DNA of 64,000 nt from Alphaproteobacteria bacterium (GTDB lineage: Bacteria > Myxococcota_A > UBA796 > GCA-2862545): NCBI GenBank assembly GCA_020632925.1, contig JACKER010000012.1, positions 62,001-126,000 of the forward strand, read 5' to 3'. Under the pieces are notes generated by a model, which was given only the letters and a program-made list of their open reading frames with translations, was not told the origin of the DNA and did no database searches. Positions 42,259-51,768 of the stretch are shown piece after piece. The position numbers were made by a program, and so were the translations under genes. The first letter of the stretch is position 1; every line of letters begins with the position of its first letter.

Positions 42259-42810
42259 ATGAGTCTCTACCGCCACGTGCGCCCCGTCCTGTCGATGCGG
42301 GAGCCCGCCCACGAGAGCCAGACCGGGCCTGTGTTCGTCATCTTCCTGTCCGAGACCGACCCGACGCCGGACCACGCGCTCGGGTTCCGGCTGCTCGTCC
42401 AGGCCCTCGGCGTGCCCGAGGCCGTCGTCGTCGCGCCGGCTGCTCCGGCGCCCGTTCCTGCTCCGCCCCCGAGCCCCGTGCTCCCTCGGCTGCCGGTCGG
42501 CTCGGCGGTGCCCCGCGCCCCCCTCCCGGCCGCTCCCGCACCGGCGCCCGCTCCTGAAGAGGACGCCCCGGAGCCGGCCGAGCCGGTCGAGCATGAGCCC
42601 ATCGGCGGCGGGACGGTGGTCATCGAGACCAGCGCGGACCGCAAGCAGTGGGTTCCCGTCCACGAGCCGATCGATCTCGAGGCGCTGCCTCTGCTCACCG
42701 ACGAGGTCGTCCTCGGCCCCTACGTCCGCGCCCGGACCGAGGCCGAGGTCGAGCACCAGGTCGACGTCCACCTGCTCGGGACCGCGTCCTACCGGCTGGA
42801 GCTGGCGTGA
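42259..42810 (+). CDS. uncharacterised protein with Pro/Ala linker, cassette gene 4
   Basis: The 183-residue product has two predicted beta parts, residues 1-50 (PVFVIFLSETDPTPDHALGFRLL-like) and about 115-183 (GGTVVIETSADRKQWVPVHE; DEVVLGPYVRARTEAEVEHQ; DVHLLGTASYRLELA). They are joined by about 60 residues rich in Pro and Ala. It starts 7 bp after gene 3 and its stop overlaps gene 5 (GTGA). The function is unknown. Confidence 0.65.
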   Translation: MSLYRHVRPVLSMREPAHESQTGPVFVIFLSETDPTPDHALGFRLLVQALGVPEAVVVAPAAPAPVPAPPPSPVLPRLPVGSAVPRAPLPAAPAPAPAPEEDAPEPAEPVEHEPIGGGTVVIETSADRKQWVPVHEPIDLEALPLLTDEVVLGPYVRARTEAEVEHQVDVHLLGTASYRLELA

Positions 42811-43289
42811 AGATCGCCGTCAAGCTGGCATTCGATGAGCGTGCCGCGGTGCGGCTGCTCAACTGGCTCGCGCGGGAGAACGCGATCATCCTGCGGGCTC
42901 GGCCGGACCTGCCGGGGCTGTACACCGCGGGAGTGCGGTATCGCCGCGAGCAGGACGAGACCTGGTGCGACTACCTGAACCTGCTCGCCCAGGGACACGA
43001 GGACTGCGACGGCCTGGCCGCCGCCCGGGCCGGCGAGCTGCTCGCACGAGGATCCGAAGCCCTCACCAGGAAGGACGGTGGGTACCGTGACGCGCGCCGG
43101 CTCGGGCTCACGTCCATCGAGGCCCAGGTCCTCCTGCTCACCACCTCCGACGGCCGGAGCCCCGGCCAGTACCACTGCATCGTCCGCTACCGCGTGGGTT
43201 CCCGCTGGTACCGCGACGATCCGAGCGCTCGACTCGGGATGCCGCTCCCCGGCGACCCACCGCGCGCAGAACCCCCGAGGAGTGCCTGA
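42807..43289 (+). CDS. transglutaminase-like cysteine-peptidase-fold protein, cassette gene 5
   Basis: The start GTG 42807 overlaps the preceding stop codon and gives 160 residues. The order WCDYLNLLAQGHEDCDGLAA (Cys in a DCDGLAAARAGELL helix start), then PGQYHCIVRY (His on a strand), then RWYRDDPSARLG (Asp) matches the Cys-His-Asp order of transglutaminase-like/papain-like folds. It could be a maturation protease or cross-linking enzyme for the neighbouring structural-looking proteins. The fold assignment is by pattern. Confidence 0.65.
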   Translation: MKIAVKLAFDERAAVRLLNWLARENAIILRARPDLPGLYTAGVRYRREQDETWCDYLNLLAQGHEDCDGLAAARAGELLARGSEALTRKDGGYRDARRLGLTSIEAQVLLLTTSDGRSPGQYHCIVRYRVGSRWYRDDPSARLGMPLPGDPPRAEPPRSA

Positions 43290-43873
43290 TGCGCTACCAG
43301 ACCGCCATCCCCCTGTCGGCCATCCGCGGCGACGACGTCGGCTTCCGCTTCGGCCGGAACCGCCGCCGTCGGCTCCGCCAGGAGGCCAAGCGCATCGTCC
43401 AGCGCGAGCGCGACGCCCAGCTCGAGCCGCTCCCGGTCCCCACTCCGACGCGTGAGCCCCGTGAGCCCAGCCGCGAGGACCGCGATTGGGGTCCGCTCAC
43501 GCGCCTCGGACAGCAGATGCGCGTGCAGGCACGCCGGGGCTACCGTGCCGCTGTCGTGGAGCTCCAGCCGGGCATGTACCTGGTGGCCGAGGTCCCCGAG
43601 GACGCGCTGAAGCCCGAGGTCGGCGTCGTGCCCCTGCTGGCGCCCCTGCTGACGATGGCAGCGGCACGCGCGCTCAAGAAGCGGAAGCGGCACGAGCAAG
43701 AGCCGGAGCCCACCCAGGTCCGCCGCGTCGTCGAGGTCGTGGAGCCCCAGGTGATCTACGAGCCCCCTCCGCCGCGCCAGCTCCCCGGTCCCACCGTCGC
43801 CCGGTGGGCCGACCCCAACGACGTGCAGACCGTGCTCGCCGGATGCGGCTGTCGCCGCTGCAGTGGAGGGTGA
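43289..43873 (+). CDS. uncharacterised basic protein, cassette gene 6
   Basis: The 194 residues comprise an Arg-rich N-terminal part (FGRNRRRRLRQEAKRIVQRER), a Pro/Glu linker and a central domain (YRAAVVELQPGMYLVAEVPE) with a hydrophobic segment (EVGVVPLLAPLLTMAAARAL). The C-terminus has the Cys motif CGCRRCSGG. It starts at the stop codon of gene 5 (TGATG overlap). I do not recognise a family; the membrane-adjacent helix and CxCxxC tail are notable. Confidence 0.6.
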   Translation: MRYQTAIPLSAIRGDDVGFRFGRNRRRRLRQEAKRIVQRERDAQLEPLPVPTPTREPREPSREDRDWGPLTRLGQQMRVQARRGYRAAVVELQPGMYLVAEVPEDALKPEVGVVPLLAPLLTMAAARALKKRKRHEQEPEPTQVRRVVEVVEPQVIYEPPPPRQLPGPTVARWADPNDVQTVLAGCGCRRCSGG

Positions 43874-43874
43874 G

Positions 43875-44480
43875 ATGGCCAGCTGGACCGACCTCAAGAG
43901 CAGCTGGAGCTCGGCGTGGACGGGGCTTCAGCAGCGCGCCTCGAGTGCGTACCAGGCCGCGATCCAGGCCAACCCCGGCCAGTTCCGGGACAAGGTGGCG
44001 TCGTTCCTGTCGCTCCTGTCCGAGAGCCGCGCGAGCCTCGACCGGACCCGCGAGCTGCTCAAGCAGGTCAACGACCCGGCGCTGGCCTCGAAGGCCGGCG
44101 ACCTCGAGTCCCGCTACGCCACGCTGGCGTCCGGGGTGTACGCCGACGCGCAGCCCGCGGACACCGTGGGCGTCGCGCCGGTGATCGTCGGCGGGATCGT
44201 GGTCGCGGGGATCATCGTGAGCGTGGCTGGCGTCGCCTGGGCCGTCGCCGCGTACGAGTACGCCGTCAACCTGCGCGAGCACACGTCGCTCCTCGAGAAG
44301 GAGCTGCAGGCCCGGGTCGACGCGAGCAAGGAGGGCCGCGTCCTCCAGCCGTCGTCGGTCCCGCCGGTGCCCAACCCCGTGGCCGACGCGAAGTCGACCG
44401 GCCTGTGGGTGCTCGGCGGACTCGCCGTCACCGCGGCGGCCATCGCCGTTCCGATCTTCCTCAAGAAGCGAGCGGGGTGA
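43875..44480 (+). CDS. two-helix membrane protein, cassette gene 7
   Basis: ATG 43875 (preceded by GGAGGG) gives 201 residues. A helical region (1-95) is followed by TM1 (GVAPVIVGGIVVAGIIVSVAGVAW region), a charged segment (YEYAVNLREHTSLLEKELQARVD) and TM2 near the C-terminus (GLWVLGGLAVTAAAIAVPIF) ending in KKRAG. A minor membrane protein of a particle or a membrane anchor is plausible; no homology is recognised. Confidence 0.65.
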   Translation: MASWTDLKSSWSSAWTGLQQRASSAYQAAIQANPGQFRDKVASFLSLLSESRASLDRTRELLKQVNDPALASKAGDLESRYATLASGVYADAQPADTVGVAPVIVGGIVVAGIIVSVAGVAWAVAAYEYAVNLREHTSLLEKELQARVDASKEGRVLQPSSVPPVPNPVADAKSTGLWVLGGLAVTAAAIAVPIFLKKRAG

Positions 44481-44483
44481 CCC

Positions 44484-46550
44484 ATGGCCGCACGCACCAC
44501 CAAGCCGAAGCGGTTCCGCCTGTCCTTCGTCGGCCCCATCGAGGACCACCCGCGCCTGATCCGCGCCTACGGCCGAGCCTGCGAGGGCGAGTTCGCGCTC
44601 GTCATGCGCCCCAACGAGGCCCGGGCCGTGCTCGTCCTGATCACCAAGTCCGACGGCGCGTTCATGTGGCGCTCCCAGGACGACGGCCAGCACGAGCGCG
44701 TGAAGGCGACCGTCCTGCGCGACGGTCCGACCCGGCTCCGGATCGAGTCGGGCCGGCACGCGGGCGCCGTAGTCACCCCCGAGCCCGAGATCCCGACCTC
44801 CGCCCACCACGGCGAGGTCGTCGAGGTCGTGCTCTCCGCCGACGGCCAGGTCGCCGAGCTCCGGCCCGGCGCCGGCGACTGCCTCCAGCGTCCGGATACG
44901 CCCATCAGCGCCGCCGACGCGGTGAAGCTGGTGAAGGTCGAGCAGAAGGCCGTTCCGAAGGCGGGCCCGACGACGCTGCGGGGCCGCTGGTCGGGGACGC
45001 TGACCTGCGACGCCGGGCAGCCGCGCCTCGAGCTGAAGCGGAAGCTGGCGACCTACGGGACGCTGTGGGTTCGCTCGGACCCCGCGACCGGGTGGAGCTG
45101 GACCTTCGACCGCTCCGAGGAGTGGTTCACCGGCGAGGAGGAGTCCTCGAACACGGGGTACGCGACCCTCGCCGAGGCCATCCAGGGCGGCGTGCTCGGC
45201 GCGATGTCGCTGGTCCGCGAGGCCTGCTCCTTCCGGGACACGCGGCGGCGCGCTGCCCACGACCCGACCTACGCCGAGAAGCACCCCATCAAGCCGCCGA
45301 AGCCGATGGCGGACCCGACCGCGCGACTGGGAACGCGGAAGCGCGGGCGTGCTCGGTCAGCGGCACCGCCACCGAAGCCGATCGACGACGGCACGCCCAC
45401 GCCCGACGTCCCGGAGACGCCGGCGGCACTCGGGCGGATGGCCGAGGAGGCGACGCGGGAGGGCGACGCCCTGGCAGAGCTCACCGGACGGCGCTGGATC
45501 TGGGAGGAGACCACCCCGCCCAGCGACATCGCGCACTGGTTCGACGACAACGGGTTCCAGGGGCTGGGCGAGTCGATCACCGACTACGCCGCGACCACGA
45601 CCTACCCGGTGGGCGAGTTCATCCGGGCGCTCAAGAAGGACCTGCGGGACTGCGAGACCGTCCACGACGACGACCCCGACCCGAAGGTGTACGCCGAGGC
45701 GCAGCGGCAGATCGAGCTGCTGCAGGCCTCGCTGACCAGCACGCCAGCGATGATGGAGCGGGCTCGGAAGCTCATCCGGTACGCGAGCTCGATGGTGAAG
45801 TCGCCGAAGTGCAAGGGACGCGATCAGAAGGAGGCCGTCGAGGCGGTGCAGCGGGCGACCGAGGCGTACGAGGAGGCGCGGACGGCGATCCTCGAGGGCC
45901 GGTCGTGGGACGCGCTGAAGACGCTCCGACGGATCGGCGAGCGGGTGGCGCTGTCGGCGGCGAAGGCGGCGAAGAGCTGTGGGTCGGGGCAGACGTCGCT
46001 GACCGCCCGGACCCCGAAGCCGGTGACAACGAGCCAGGCGGCCGAGCAGCCGAGCGGGCTGGACCGCATGCCGAAGAAGAAGACGGAGAGCGCCTACGGC
46101 TATGCGCGGCGGCTGCTGTCCGAGGCGAGCAGCCGCGTCGGCGAGGGCCACCACAACGTCGTAAGGGAGCTCCTGGCCGAGGCCGGGAAGCAGGCCGCGA
46201 CGCTGTCGTCGTCGAAGGCCACGCGGATCTACGACCGCATCAAGTACATCGAGGGCAAGCTCACTGCCGCACTCACTACCGATGGCTGGGAGCCGTTCGC
46301 CTTGGGGGACCGGGTGGTGTTCAACGAGCTGCCTGGACAGGTCAGCCGCGTTCCGTCCGTAGCCTACGCACCGACCGACAGGGTCACCTTCCTGGCGGAC
46401 GGCAGGAAACGAGGCCGCCGCGTGGAGGCGCGGCTACTGACACGGGAGTCCTCGGTCGTCACCGATGATCGAACCGTGGACGCCGACAAGGACAAGGTCC
46501 TGATCGACGCCTTCAGTGCTGCAATCACTGCGGCACTGCAGGCTGCATAG
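44484..46550 (+). CDS. large uncharacterised protein, cassette gene 8
   Basis: The 688-residue product starts at ATG 44484, three bases after gene 7. Residues 1-260 contain beta-rich stretches, including RLSFVGPIEDHPRLIRAYG and a segment (TLWVRSDPATGWSWTFDRS then EEWFTGEEESS) resembling substrate-recognition domains. A Pro/Lys linker leads to helical regions (EFIRALKKDLRDCETVHDD; DALKTLRRIGERVALSAAK; YGYARRLLSEASSRVGEGH) and a C-terminal beta part. No ATPase, nuclease or polymerase motif was found. It ends 17 bp before the convergent gene at 46568. Confidence 0.65.
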   Translation: MAARTTKPKRFRLSFVGPIEDHPRLIRAYGRACEGEFALVMRPNEARAVLVLITKSDGAFMWRSQDDGQHERVKATVLRDGPTRLRIESGRHAGAVVTPEPEIPTSAHHGEVVEVVLSADGQVAELRPGAGDCLQRPDTPISAADAVKLVKVEQKAVPKAGPTTLRGRWSGTLTCDAGQPRLELKRKLATYGTLWVRSDPATGWSWTFDRSEEWFTGEEESSNTGYATLAEAIQGGVLGAMSLVREACSFRDTRRRAAHDPTYAEKHPIKPPKPMADPTARLGTRKRGRARSAAPPPKPIDDGTPTPDVPETPAALGRMAEEATREGDALAELTGRRWIWEETTPPSDIAHWFDDNGFQGLGESITDYAATTTYPVGEFIRALKKDLRDCETVHDDDPDPKVYAEAQRQIELLQASLTSTPAMMERARKLIRYASSMVKSPKCKGRDQKEAVEAVQRATEAYEEARTAILEGRSWDALKTLRRIGERVALSAAKAAKSCGSGQTSLTARTPKPVTTSQAAEQPSGLDRMPKKKTESAYGYARRLLSEASSRVGEGHHNVVRELLAEAGKQAATLSSSKATRIYDRIKYIEGKLTAALTTDGWEPFALGDRVVFNELPGQVSRVPSVAYAPTDRVTFLADGRKRGRRVEARLLTRESSVVTDDRTVDADKDKVLIDAFSAAITAALQAA

Positions 46551-46567
46551 TCACGCAGTCATCGGTC

Positions 46568-47329
46568 TCATCCAGGGCTCTCACCCAACCTCTTGCGGAG
46601 GCACCGCAGATCTGCGCGGTGTGCACCGGGCTCTTCGCGCAACCACCCGACATTCAGCAGGCCACCGTGCATCGGAACTCCGGTCTGTCGGTGCGCCATC
46701 TCTGCCAGCGATAGGCTCCATCCATCCAGCCACGCTGTGAGCTCGCCACACGCCTCGTGACCCCGGGCAGGCAGCAGGTACAGGTCGATGTCGCTCGCCG
46801 ATACCGCCGTACCCGCCTCTGTGCTACCGCCGAGGTAGATGGCGTCGATCTTGAATCGGGCCATGTCCAGATGGCGAGCGATCGCTTCGGCGTACGCCTG
46901 ACGCCAGGTCCAGTGAAGCGCCTCGGGCTTGAGGGCGAGGCCGAGCAACTCCGCGTGTCGCTTCTCGAGGTATTCGCCGATCCGCGCCGACACGCGCGCC
47001 AACAACGTGACCTCTTCGTCCAGAAACGGATCGGCACGTTCCGGAGGCCGTACGGACACATCCACACTGCCAACCGCTACATCCGCCAACCGCACGGGCT
47101 GGGAGCGCACCACGGCGTCGGCATCGAAGCCGGCGGCTTGGAAGGGTCGCCCGAGGTAGACGATCCGCACGGTCGTGCGCTCCGGCCAGCGCCACCCCGC
47201 CGGCAGAAGGCTGGTGATCGTCGTAAAGGTGTCCGAGATGCTCGCGGACCTGTGCTCCAGCACGCCCTCGACCTCGTAGAGGCATCGGAGCTCCTTCGCA
47301 CGCTCTCTCAGTCCGCTGACTTCATCCAT
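46568..47329 (-). CDS. nucleotidyltransferase-domain protein with N-terminal sensor-like region
   Basis: From ATG 47329 (GGAGG four bases upstream) the protein has 253 residues. The N-terminal half (LRERAKELRCLYEVEGVL ... LLPAGWRWPERTTVRIVYLG ... VDVSVRPPERADPFLDEEV) resembles a GAF-like ligand-sensing module seen before kinase or PEP-synthase-type domains. The C-terminal half has the nucleotidyltransferase signature GGSTEAGTAVSASDIDLYL (Gly-Ser plus two Asp). It may be the last gene of the nitrosative-stress-type operon upstream. The substrate is unknown. Confidence 0.65.
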   Translation of the reverse strand: MDEVSGLRERAKELRCLYEVEGVLEHRSASISDTFTTITSLLPAGWRWPERTTVRIVYLGRPFQAAGFDADAVVRSQPVRLADVAVGSVDVSVRPPERADPFLDEEVTLLARVSARIGEYLEKRHAELLGLALKPEALHWTWRQAYAEAIARHLDMARFKIDAIYLGGSTEAGTAVSASDIDLYLLPARGHEACGELTAWLDGWSLSLAEMAHRQTGVPMHGGLLNVGWLREEPGAHRADLRCLRKRLGESPG

Positions 47330-47364
47330 GCATCCTCCACTAGGTGCCAATCGTCCGCGTCATA

Positions 47365-47799
47365 TCAGTCGTCGCTGGCACCCGCGGCCCAGGGGACCTG
47401 TCTGGCAACGGCGTCCAGTACAGCATCCGGAAGCGATTGCTCTATCTCCGGGAACAGTACTCGTTCCTCGAAGCGGACGTGCTCGATCAGGAGCTCCGCA
47501 AACGTACGCGAGGCCTCCAGGACTCCGCGACCAGCCGCCGAAGCCGCACAGCGAAGGTGGGCGTGGTCCTGCTTCAATCGCTCCGACATGGCGTGCAGGC
47601 CGGCCTCTTCCATCGCCGGGACGAGGAGGAGCTCTTCCGCGTCGAAGTGCGGCGCGAGCTCGTGTTCAAGAGCATTCTCGATTCGAACGCCAATCCCCTC
47701 GGTCTCGCCAGCATCCAGGGCCTGAAGCAGCTGGCGACCCAGGAGCAGTGCTTGATGATGATCATCGGACAGGCCACGAAGCCGCGGATCCCGCTTCAT
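47365..47799 (-). CDS. hemerythrin-domain protein
   Basis: The 144-residue four-helix protein carries the expected di-iron ligands: His in DDHHQALLL, HELAPHFDAEE, His in QDHAHLR and HVRFEERVLFPEIE (the HxxxE...HxxxE pattern of hemerythrins). ATG 47799 overlaps the NnrS-like stop codon. Soluble hemerythrin-like proteins in such operons handle O2, NO or iron. It is distinct from the longer RIC protein at 49507-50169. Confidence 0.85.
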   Translation of the reverse strand: MKRDPRLRGLSDDHHQALLLGRQLLQALDAGETEGIGVRIENALEHELAPHFDAEELLLVPAMEEAGLHAMSERLKQDHAHLRCAASAAGRGVLEASRTFAELLIEHVRFEERVLFPEIEQSLPDAVLDAVARQVPWAAGASDD

Positions 47800-48902
47800 G
47801 ACAACCTCGCGGTGGGTCGAGCAGACCTGGTCGGGGAGGCTCGCAGCCACATCGACGCCACACTCACCAACGCGAAGAGAGCAATGGCCGCGACGTTCAC
47901 GACGGCACCGAGCTGACGGGGGCCAGGTGCCATGGCGAGGTCGCCGTAGATCCGGATCGCGAGGCCCAGGTGGAGGAGGGCCAGGGGCCCGTAGGCCAGT
48001 GGGGTGTAGCGCAGAGGGAGCCCCAGTACTGCAGGCATGATCACGGGCGCGTGTCCGAAGATCATGGAGAACACGAAGCCCACGAAGATGGTGTGCAGCT
48101 GTGCATCGTAGAGAGGACCGGCGACCTGGAGCCCGTACACGGCCGCCAGAACTCCGCCGGCGGCCAGCCAGCCGTAGCCGGTCAGCAGACAGAACGCGAT
48201 GAACCGGGTGAGACCCGCGCTTCGGACCGTTCGAGTCGCCACATCGAACCTGAGCAGCCATGCGGCGATGGCGGCCAGGGCCATCCCCGCCGCGCGCGTA
48301 CCCAGATCGGGCGCCACGGAAGCGGCGACAACGAGGCCGACGAAGAGCACCGCGATCATCGCCACCAATCCTCCGGTCGCGTCCACGGGCACCCGCCGGA
48401 CGCGGTTGAGCTCGATCCGCTCACCCACGATGGTGAGTACCAGGAACCCAGCCCACCACCATGCGGCGGTGTGTACCGGCCAGCCGGCATAGTTCAACCC
48501 CGCGCCGCCGACGAGCGCCAACGCACCCGCCGACATCACCGTCATGTGCAGACTGAAATCGAGGTCCAGCAAGCGAAGAAACACCACAAGGAGTCCCATC
48601 GCCGCCACCAGGAACAGGCCCGCGGCCTGGGGCAGGCCCAGGAGCGTACCGACCGCGCCGAGCCCGAAGGCGGCAGGGACGAGGTAGGCGGGCCGGGAGC
48701 CGAGGGCGACGGCGCGCTCCAGGGAGATCAGCGTGCCGAGGAACCCCATGACCATCAGCCCGCCATGGGACGCGGCGTGGTCGACGGGGCCGACGGCACC
48801 CACTCGGGCCAGCCCGGCCCACAGCCCAAGGACCAGTGCCGCGGCACCAGGCATCCACAGCAGCAGCCGTGGAGCTCGGCCTACGGCAGCAGGTCGTCTC
48901 AC
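47796..48902 (-). CDS. NnrS-like multi-helix membrane protein
   Basis: GTG 48902 overlaps the DUF2249 stop codon (GTGA) and gives 368 residues with about eleven hydrophobic helices. Segments such as DHAASHGGLMVMGFLGTLIS and LHTIFVGFVFSMIFGHAPVI place conserved His residues in the membrane, as in NnrS (a haem/copper membrane protein linked to NO tolerance). Operon position beside RIC and hemerythrin supports the assignment. Identity to classical NnrS is probably low. Confidence 0.65.
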   Translation of the reverse strand: MRRPAAVGRAPRLLLWMPGAAALVLGLWAGLARVGAVGPVDHAASHGGLMVMGFLGTLISLERAVALGSRPAYLVPAAFGLGAVGTLLGLPQAAGLFLVAAMGLLVVFLRLLDLDFSLHMTVMSAGALALVGGAGLNYAGWPVHTAAWWWAGFLVLTIVGERIELNRVRRVPVDATGGLVAMIAVLFVGLVVAASVAPDLGTRAAGMALAAIAAWLLRFDVATRTVRSAGLTRFIAFCLLTGYGWLAAGGVLAAVYGLQVAGPLYDAQLHTIFVGFVFSMIFGHAPVIMPAVLGLPLRYTPLAYGPLALLHLGLAIRIYGDLAMAPGPRQLGAVVNVAAIALFALVSVASMWLRASPTRSARPTARLS

Positions 48903-49126
48903 GCGGAGCGGCCGATGCGAACGCGCCAGACACTTGGACCCTGCTGCAGGTACTCCCAGTCGAACACGTCGGGGCGCTCGTGGTTCATCTGGTAGTACAG
49001 CGGCTTCGGATCGTGGTCGTTCACGAGGACAAAGCCCTCTCCAGGTTCCAGCGCATCGAAGGTGCGGAAGATGGTGGGGTGCTTCTCCCTCGGGGGAACG
49101 AGGCGGATGTCGAGTGTCTTCTCCAT
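48899..49126 (-). CDS. DUF2249-domain protein
   Basis: The 75-residue protein (TLDIRLVPPREKHPTIFRTF then DALEPGEGFVLVNDHDPKPL, YYQMNHERPDVFDWEYLQQG) matches the small SirA-like DUF2249 family. That family typically occurs next to hemerythrin and MIP18-like genes in NO/denitrification clusters. It starts 15 bp after the MIP18-like gene. Its biochemical role is unknown. Confidence 0.85.
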   Translation of the reverse strand: MEKTLDIRLVPPREKHPTIFRTFDALEPGEGFVLVNDHDPKPLYYQMNHERPDVFDWEYLQQGPSVWRVRIGRSA

Positions 49127-49141
49127 GGGTGACCTCCAAGG

Positions 49142-49507
49142 TCAGGGGGGTGAATAGCCAAGCAGGCTGCGGGCGGAAGCCGACATGTCGTCGGGAGTCC
49201 AAGGGGGGCTCAGCTGCACGTCGACCTCGATCTGGGAGAGTGCCGGAAAGGCGGCGTGCAGCAACTCCTCCGCCTGCTCGCGCATCCAGGGGCCCACGGG
49301 GCAGGCAGGGGTGGTCAAGGTCATCACGATGTGGATCGAACCGCCGTCGATGGCGACCTCGCGTACGAGCCCGAGGTTGACGATGTCGACGCCCAGCTCG
49401 GGGTCGTCCAGCGAGGAGAGCACTCTCAGCACACCCTCACGGGTGAGCTCGGCGTGTTCCACCGAGGGAGACGGCTCCCCCACCAGGCGCTGGAGCCAGC
49501 TCCACAT
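49142..49507 (-). CDS. MIP18/DUF59-family protein (SufT-like)
   Basis: The 121 residues contain the DUF59 core: LTREGVLRVLSSLDDPELGV, DIVNLGLVREVAIDG and TLTTPACPVGPWMREQAEEL with the conserved Cys. DUF59/PaaD/SufT proteins assist iron-sulfur cluster assembly. Coupling to a RIC repair protein (TGATG overlap at 49507) suggests a role in restoring Fe-S clusters after NO damage. Confidence 0.85.
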   Translation of the reverse strand: MWSWLQRLVGEPSPSVEHAELTREGVLRVLSSLDDPELGVDIVNLGLVREVAIDGGSIHIVMTLTTPACPVGPWMREQAEELLHAAFPALSQIEVDVQLSPPWTPDDMSASARSLLGYSPP

Positions 49508-50169
49508 CAGACCCTTGCCGACGGAGCCACGCGGGCGCGTGGGAACAGGATGTGGTCCTCGAGATGCACGTGGACGTGCAGGTCTTCCGTCAGCGCGTCC
49601 AGTCCGGTCCACAGGGCCTGCCAGGTGGGGCAGGCATCGGCGGGTGCCTGAAATCCGTCGGTGACCTCCCGCAGAGCGGAGAGCAGCTCGCCCAGGCGGC
49701 GATGCTCGGTCTCCATCACTTCCATGGGCATGGTCGCTACGTGTCCGCGTCCCGCGAGGATGAGCGGAAACAGGACATTCTCCTCTTTGGGCATGTGCTG
49801 CAGGAGCTCCTGCACGATGCTGTCGAGGGTCAGCTGGACCTTTCCGAGCCACACGGCGTGGTCCGGATGGGCTCCGCGCACGGTGGCGGCGAGGTGCTGG
49901 AGCCTCGGCAGCTCCTCGTCCAGAGGTCGATGGTGCGTCGCGAGGATGTGCTGCACGAGGTCGCCCAGCGGTGCTTCGGACCAGTCCGGCTGTTCGGGCA
50001 TCCGCTGCCCCTCGATCTCGGCAAGTACGTCTTCGACATCCAGGCCGCGCCGGTCACAGGCCGTCTCGAGTGTCTCGTTCCCGCCCTCGCAGCAGAACTC
50101 GATGTTGTGGCGATGGAGGACCCGAGCGGCGCGGGGGTCCTGACGAACGAGCTGGGATGGCGTGAGCAT
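49507..50169 (-). CDS. ytfE: RIC/YtfE/ScdA-type iron-sulfur cluster repair di-iron protein
   Basis: From ATG 50169 (AGGAG five bases upstream) the protein has 220 residues. The N-terminal ScdA domain shows EFCCEGGNETLETACDRRGL. The hemerythrin part has di-iron ligands in HILATHHRPLDEELPRL, HMPKEENVLFP, ETEHRRLGELL and HVHLEDHILFP. Such proteins repair Fe-S clusters damaged by nitric oxide or oxidants. First gene of the minus-strand operon behind a sigma-54 promoter and divergent from a sigma-54 activator. Confidence 0.92.
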   Translation of the reverse strand: MLTPSQLVRQDPRAARVLHRHNIEFCCEGGNETLETACDRRGLDVEDVLAEIEGQRMPEQPDWSEAPLGDLVQHILATHHRPLDEELPRLQHLAATVRGAHPDHAVWLGKVQLTLDSIVQELLQHMPKEENVLFPLILAGRGHVATMPMEVMETEHRRLGELLSALREVTDGFQAPADACPTWQALWTGLDALTEDLHVHVHLEDHILFPRARVAPSARV

Positions 50170-50195
50170 TGGAACTCCTGGGTTGCCCTCCATGA

Positions 50196-50211
50196 AGCAA
50201 GACATGTGCCA
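50196..50211 (-). promoter_or_regulatory. sigma-54 promoter of the RIC operon
   Basis: The minus strand reads TGGCACATGTCTTGCT: TGGCAC at -24, TTGCT at -12, with 10 bases between GG and GC. It lies 27 bp upstream of ATG 50169. Confidence 0.85.
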
Positions 50212-50293
50212 GTCCCTCAGCTGGCCCGGGAACACCATCCCGACGGCCCTTCTGCAACGCACATCGAGCTGGCCCAGCCACCCCGTGAGCGAT

Positions 50294-50312
50294 AGTGTTT
50301 CACTACGAAACG

Positions 50313-50324
<12 letters not shown>
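50294..50324. promoter_or_regulatory. long palindrome AGTGTTTC-N15-GAAACACT (regulator binding site)
   Basis: Perfect 8-bp arms (50294-50301, 50317-50324) enclose an additional GAAAC, giving GTTTC-N5-GAAAC inside the site. It lies about 85 bp upstream of the RIC promoter and covers the start of the divergent activator gene, so it could be both enhancer and autorepression site. Confidence 0.7.
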
Positions 50325-51333
<1,009 letters not shown>

Positions 51334-51344
<11 letters not shown>

Positions 51345-51768
51345 TCTTCGCGGGTAGCAGGCGCTCCCGGTAGTCGGTATGGCACGCCACGCATCCGGTC
51401 TGGACCGCGTCGAGTTCCTTCAGGCTCTTGTCCATGTCGTTCGCCGCAGCAGCCTCCGACAGCCGGACTGCAGCATCGTGGACGGCCTTGTCCGCGGCCA
51501 CGAAGCCACCGAAGTCCGGACCCAGGAGCCCCTGGATGCGGGTGCGCTCCTCCGCAGAGACATGCGGGTGATCGGCGACAGCACGCGCCGCGGTCGACAT
51601 CGTGTCGAAGTCCTCGGTCCACAGTGCCTCGTGGATCCGGGACATCTCGACTCGCATGCCCGCCATGATGGCCTTCAGGGTGGTGGGCTCGGGTTCCGCA
51701 GCGAGCACCGCCCCTCCGACAGTCAGGAGTGCGAGGGCGGCGACGGGGATCAGGTTGCGTGACTTCAT
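51334..51768 (-). CDS. periplasmic cytochrome c'-like protein
   Basis: The 144 residues start with a Sec signal (LIPVAALALLTVGGAVLAAE, cleavage near 24). The mature part is helical with a single C-terminal haem motif CVACH followed by TDYRERLLP, as in class II cytochromes c. ATG 51768 overlaps the efflux-gene stop codon (ATGA), and the 3' end overlaps the convergent regulator by 11 bp. Such cytochromes bind NO or carry electrons; its connection to the efflux operon is unclear. Confidence 0.8.
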
